DNA of 64,000 nucleotides from Amycolatopsis lexingtonensis (GTDB lineage: Bacteria; Actinomycetota; Actinomycetes; Mycobacteriales; Pseudonocardiaceae), in the NCBI RefSeq assembly GCF_014873755.1, contig NZ_JADBEG010000001.1, positions 8,034,501-8,098,500 of the forward strand. Reading direction: 5' to 3'. Both the position numbers and the translations under genes were made by a program. The notes beneath the pieces are model-generated. The model was not told the origin of the DNA. It made no database searches and worked only from the letters and a program-made list of their open reading frames with translations. Of the stretch, positions 61,099 to 64,000 are shown one piece after another (the stretch's first letter is position 1; each line of letters opens with the position of its first letter).

Positions 61099-61881
61099 TC
61101 AGGCCGGCCGGCTCCGCACGAAACCGAGCCGCAGCGACAACGCCGCCGCCGTTCCCGCCACCGATGCGCCGAGTTCGTCCAGGCGGCGCAGTACCCGCGG
61201 GGCCGGTCCGGCGATGCTGATCGCCGCGATCGGGCGGCCCGAGTGGTCGCGGACCGCGGCCGCGACGCAGCCGACGTCCGGCTCGTTCTCCACCTCGTCG
61301 ATCGCCCAGCCCCGGCGGCTCGTGCGCGCGAGTTCGTCGAGGAGGCGGTGCGGGTCGATGATCGTCTTGAGGGTCAGCGAATCCAGCTTCATCCGGCGCA
61401 CGCGCTCGGCGCGGTCGACCTCCGGCAGCGCGGCGAGCCATGCCTTCCCGAGCGACGTCGCGTGCTGCGGTCGTCGCGTGCCGAGGCGGCAGGCGAGCGT
61501 CACGGCGCTGGCGCTGCGTTCGGTCGCGACGTAGACCATGGTGTCGTTGTCCGGCACGGCCAGGTAGGTCGTCTCACCCGAGCGCTCCGCGAGCGACGCG
61601 AGGTACCGCGGCGCGCAGCGGTGCAGGTCGGTCGCCGCCATCGCGCGGGCGCCGAGCTCGACCAGGCGCGTTCCCAGCCGCACGCGGCCGGTGATCTGGT
61701 CGGCTTCGAGGTACTCGAGGTTCTTCAAGGTGCCGACGATCCGGTACGCGGCACTGCGGGAAAGCCCCAGTTGCCGCGCGATCGCATTGGTGGAAATCTC
61801 CTGGTGCCGGCCCACGTGCTCCAGCACCGCGAGTCCGCGTTCGAGAGTTCCGCTGTTCTCCAGCCCGCGCTCCGGTCCCAC
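61099..61881 (-). CDS. IclR-family transcriptional regulator
   Basis: 260 residues. N-terminal winged HTH (TLERGLAVLEHVGRHQEISTNAIARQLGLSRSAAYRIVGTLKNLEYLE) and C-terminal effector-binding domain (TYLAVPDNDTMVYVATERSAS, RRPQHATSLGKAWLAALP, GWAIDEVENEPDVGCVAAAVRD). IclR proteins usually control catabolic or uptake genes in response to small organic acids; the adjacent lactate permease is the likely target. The GTG at 61881 (VGPERGLENSG) follows GGAGGG; an in-frame ATG at 61956 would add 25 residues without similarity to the family. Confidence 0.9.
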   Translation of the reverse strand: MGPERGLENSGTLERGLAVLEHVGRHQEISTNAIARQLGLSRSAAYRIVGTLKNLEYLEADQITGRVRLGTRLVELGARAMAATDLHRCAPRYLASLAERSGETTYLAVPDNDTMVYVATERSASAVTLACRLGTRRPQHATSLGKAWLAALPEVDRAERVRRMKLDSLTLKTIIDPHRLLDELARTSRRGWAIDEVENEPDVGCVAAAVRDHSGRPIAAISIAGPAPRVLRRLDELGASVAGTAAALSLRLGFVRSRPA

Positions 61882-62110
61882 GTTGCCCTCCGTTGGACGT
61901 TCCCGGTTTCCGCTCAGCGGCAAGGCTTTCCGCTGGGTGGGTTTGGACGGTAACACCTCCGATGTATGTACGGAAGATCTTGAAACGTCTCAGGAGAAAT
62001 GCGAGTAGTTGTGGATGCTAATAGGTACAACCTCCGATGGTTAAGTTTCCTACCTATGGCGGTTGCGGGGGTGTGAACAGGCGCGTTCGACGCGTTCGAC
62101 AACGTTGTCG

Positions 62111-62144
62111 TTCAGGTCCGTGAATGCGCATTCACGGACCTGAA
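62111..62144. terminator. Perfect 34-bp palindrome downstream of the TetR gene
   Basis: Perfectly self-complementary from 62111 to 62144, centred on TGAATGC|GCATTCA with GGTCCG/CGGACC arms, 9 bp after the TetR stop on the minus strand. It resembles the TGAATGASTCATTCA family in its centre but carries a GCGC core, and probably acts as a terminator. Confidence 0.7.
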
Positions 62145-62153
62145 TCAAGTGGG

Positions 62154-62729
62154 TCAGCGCGAAAATGTCGTGAAAGCCGGAACGGCCGCCAGTACCTCGC
62201 CGAGTGCCTGCCGCGCGGATTCCCCGAACTCGCCGCCGTCGCTCCAGCGTTCGTGGGCGAGCTTCATCGCGAGCGCGCCGAGTTCCGCGGCGACGCACGC
62301 GGTCAGATCCGGGACGCCGCGCCGCTTGAGGGCGTCGGCCATCGCCGCCGTGAGGGCCAGGCCCTTCAGCGCTTCGCGCTCCCGCAGTTCCGGGTTCGCG
62401 TCGATCACCGCCCGCCGGAGGGCGCCGAACTCACGGCGTTCGGGCGTGAACGCCGTGCGGCCGACCGCGTCCATCGCTTCCGCGACGGCTTCGAGCGGGC
62501 CCGCCGTTTCCGGCGCCGCGGCGATCGCCCCGGCGAGCAGGCCGGCCATGGTGCCGCCGCCGAAGAGCACTTCGCGCTTGTCCTGGAAGTGCCGGAAGAA
62601 GGTGCTCTTCGTCAGCCCGGCGCGCTCCGCGATGTCGATCACCGTCGTGTTCTCGTAGCCGCGCTCGGCGAACAGCTCCAGGGCGGCTTTGCTCAGCCGC
62701 TCCGGGGCGTTCGGTTGCCAGCGGGCCAT
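62154..62729 (-). CDS. TetR-family transcriptional regulator
   Basis: 191 residues. HTH domain RLSKAALELFAERGYENTTVIDIAERAGLTKSTFFRHFQDKREVLFGG with the classic TxSTFFRHFxxKxEVL signature. A helical C-terminal domain (GLLAGAIAAAPETAGPLEAVAEAMDAV) for ligand binding and dimerisation follows. It is divergent from the oxidoreductase gene across 79 bp containing a near-perfect dyad, so it likely represses both. Confidence 0.93.
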   Translation of the reverse strand: MARWQPNAPERLSKAALELFAERGYENTTVIDIAERAGLTKSTFFRHFQDKREVLFGGGTMAGLLAGAIAAAPETAGPLEAVAEAMDAVGRTAFTPERREFGALRRAVIDANPELREREALKGLALTAAMADALKRRGVPDLTACVAAELGALAMKLAHERWSDGGEFGESARQALGEVLAAVPAFTTFSR

Positions 62730-62745
62730 GGGGCCAGTTTACGGC

Positions 62746-62784
62746 ACTTGGTCCCGTCATCGGTGTACGGTGATGGGACCAAGT
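62746..62784. promoter_or_regulatory. TetR operator between the regulator and oxidoreductase genes
   Basis: ACTTGGTCCCGTCA (62746-62759) and TGATGGGACCAAGT (62771-62784) form 14-bp arms with one mismatch and an 11-bp centre containing GTAC. The site sits 16 bp from the TetR start and 24 bp before the oxidoreductase start, ideal for repressing both divergent promoters. Confidence 0.75.
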
Positions 62785-62808
62785 CTCATCACTGTGTTGG
62801 AGGTCCTC

Positions 62809-63717
62809 ATGAGCCGAGCCGTCGTCTACGAGAAGTTCGGTGGTCCCGAAGTCCTGGAGCTGCGTGAGGTGCCGGAACCGCACGCCGGCCCGGGCGAGGT
62901 GCGCGTGCGCGTCACCGCGGCCGGGCTGAACCCGATGGACTGGGGTCTCGCCGCCCGGCCCGAGGCGGCCGCGCAGTTCGGGATCACGCTGCCCTCCGGC
63001 TTCGGGTACGACTTCGCCGGCGTCGTCGACGAGGTCGGGCCCGGCGTCACGAAGTTCGCCGCGGGCGACCGCGTCCACGGCGGCGCGCTCGGGCGGGCCG
63101 TCGCCGACTTCGTCGTCATCCAGGAATCGGACTCGCTCTTCGCCACGCCGGACGAGGTCAGCGACGAGGTGGCGAGCACCCTCCCGGTGGCCGGCTCTTC
63201 GGCGGCCGCGGCGCTGGCGGCGATCGGCCTGCGCGCCGGCGACACCGTCCTGATCGGCGGGGCCGCCGGTGGCGTGGGCATCTTCGCCGTCCAGCTCGCG
63301 AAGCTCGCCGGCGCCACTGTCATCGGCACCGCGTCGGAGAGCACGTTCGGCTTCCTGCGGGAACTCGGCGCGGAGCCGGTGACCTACGGGCCCGGCCTGG
63401 CGGACCGGGTCCGGGACCGCGGCGTGACCGCGGCGACCGACCTGTTCGGCACCGAAACGGCCGAGGCAGCGCTGGCCCTCGGCGTGCCGCCCGAGCGGAT
63501 CTCGACCATCGCCGCCGGTCCCACCCCGCCCGGCGGCGTGCGCGCCACCGGGGGCGCCGACGCACGACCCGGCGAGCTCGCGCGCATCGCCGCCGCGATC
63601 GCCGGCGGCGAGCTGACCGTGCCCGTCGCCGCGGTCTTCCCGGTCGAGAAGATCCGCGACGCGGTCGAGCTGCAGGCCGGGCGGCACGTGCACGGCAAGG
63701 TCGTCGTCACGCTCTGA
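62809..63717 (+). CDS. NADP-dependent quinone oxidoreductase-like protein (zinc-independent MDR)
   Basis: 302 residues of the medium-chain dehydrogenase/reductase superfamily: MSRAVVYEKFGGPEVLELREV, VTAAGLNPMDWGLA, GYDFAGVVDEVGPGVTKFAAGDRVHG, and the NADP-binding GGAAGGVGIFAVQLAKLAGATVIGTAS. No structural or catalytic zinc cysteines are present, as in quinone oxidoreductases. It is likely induced by the ligand of the divergent TetR regulator, perhaps an electrophile or quinone. The ATG at 62809 follows GGAGG. Confidence 0.92.
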   Translation: MSRAVVYEKFGGPEVLELREVPEPHAGPGEVRVRVTAAGLNPMDWGLAARPEAAAQFGITLPSGFGYDFAGVVDEVGPGVTKFAAGDRVHGGALGRAVADFVVIQESDSLFATPDEVSDEVASTLPVAGSSAAAALAAIGLRAGDTVLIGGAAGGVGIFAVQLAKLAGATVIGTASESTFGFLRELGAEPVTYGPGLADRVRDRGVTAATDLFGTETAEAALALGVPPERISTIAAGPTPPGGVRATGGADARPGELARIAAAIAGGELTVPVAAVFPVEKIRDAVELQAGRHVHGKVVVTL

Positions 63718-63778
63718 GGCGAGACGCGGGCCACGGACTCAGGGAACTCACAGCGCCCGCGAGGCACCATCCGCACCG

Positions 63779-64000
63779 ATGAGCGCCCGAAACCCCTTCC
63801 GCACCCGCGCGTCCGTGGCCGCCGGCCGGCTGACCGCCTGGCTGTCCCGCAGTTCGGGGCTCGGCCGCGGCGGCATGATCGGCGGCCGCGTCACGCTCGC
63901 CCTCGACCCGCGGGCGCTGCGCCGGCTCGGGCGGGAGCGGACCGTCGTGCTGGTCACCGGCACCAACGGCAAGACGACGACGTCGCTCATGCTCACCCGC
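63779..64000 (+). CDS. murT: MurT, lipid II isoglutaminyl synthase ligase subunit (partial, cut by the right edge)
   Basis: The first 74 residues of a Mur-ligase-family protein: a short N-terminus, then GLGRGGMIGGRVTLALDPRALRRL, typical of MurT, and the ATP-binding VLVTGTNGKTTTSLMLTR at the window end. MurT with GatD amidates the D-Glu of lipid II to D-isoglutamine in actinobacteria and firmicutes; gatD would be expected just beyond the window. The start ATG at 63779 gives the usual length before the P-loop. Confidence 0.92.
   Translation, partial: MSARNPFRTRASVAAGRLTAWLSRSSGLGRGGMIGGRVTLALDPRALRRLGRERTVVLVTGTNGKTTTSLMLTR

Noticed and set aside
63748..63996. 82-residue open frame on the minus strand at the right edge
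   Set aside because: Antisense to murT, whose Mur-ligase P-loop is clear.
1..64000. Secondary-metabolite gene cluster
   Set aside because: No polyketide synthase, NRPS, terpene synthase or RiPP core/modification gene is present; the regulators and MFS pump stand alone.

Overview
The window is uniformly GC-rich with short intergenic gaps, frequent GTG starts and many GTGA stop/start overlaps. The order lpqE-like lipoprotein, radA, carD, ispD, ispF, cysS and rlmB is the actinobacterial arrangement known from mycobacteria. CarD, F420-type PPOX proteins, a mycothiol-dependent maleylpyruvate isomerase homologue and MurT at the right edge agree. I infer a filamentous Pseudonocardiales species, most likely Amycolatopsis or a close relative; the sequence alone does not prove the genus. 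I see no insertion sequence, prophage, CRISPR array or secondary-metabolite cluster.

Layout. 1-12.6 kb: a partial membrane protein, a transglutaminase-like protein, a histidine phosphatase, two small unknowns and an MBOAT acyltransferase, then the housekeeping block rlmB-cysS-HAD-PPOX-PPOX-ispF-ispD-carD on the minus strand, with the lipoprotein and radA divergent. 12.6-17.8 kb: an ECF sigma with a CU044_5270-type membrane partner, a secreted C39 peptidase, an alpha/beta hydrolase with a winged-helix regulator, and a membrane protein. 17.8-23.4 kb: trehalose operon (otsA plus a trehalose-phosphatase/GH15 fusion) and a ThrE-type exporter. 23.6-32.4 kb: tRNA-Thr, a broken secreted-protein gene, an RCC1-repeat exoprotein, a hydrolase, a TetR/MFS pair, a voltage-sensor-like membrane protein, and a tandem-MerR regulator divergent from an erythromycin-esterase homologue. 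32.4-40 kb: secreted enzymes (CBM56-like/beta-helix protein, S53 peptidase, GH29 fucosidase with binding modules).

40-50 kb is the first accessory-looking island. It holds an ECF41 sigma with its own promoter, then an SpvB/RHS protein without the usual C-terminal end. Divergent from that is a tightly coupled operon (cytosolic subtilase, sigma factor, small regulatory-like protein) followed by a large TPR-CHAT (caspase-fold) protease. 53.8-58.7 kb is the second: two DGPF/YciI proteins, an ECF42 sigma and, coupled to it, a SEFIR-NTPase-repeat protein carrying a TTA codon. All of this lies behind a recognisable ECF42 promoter. These two islands are the best candidates for undescribed conflict or stress-response systems.

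59-64 kb: HD phosphohydrolase, lactate permease with an IclR regulator, TetR plus quinone-oxidoreductase-like protein with a clear operator, and the start of murT. Two unrelated families of intergenic palindromes recur through the window, both with an exact 30-bp period, mostly at gene 3' ends. The ispD homologue lacks several residues considered essential for catalysis, which is unexpected for a gene in the conserved housekeeping block.
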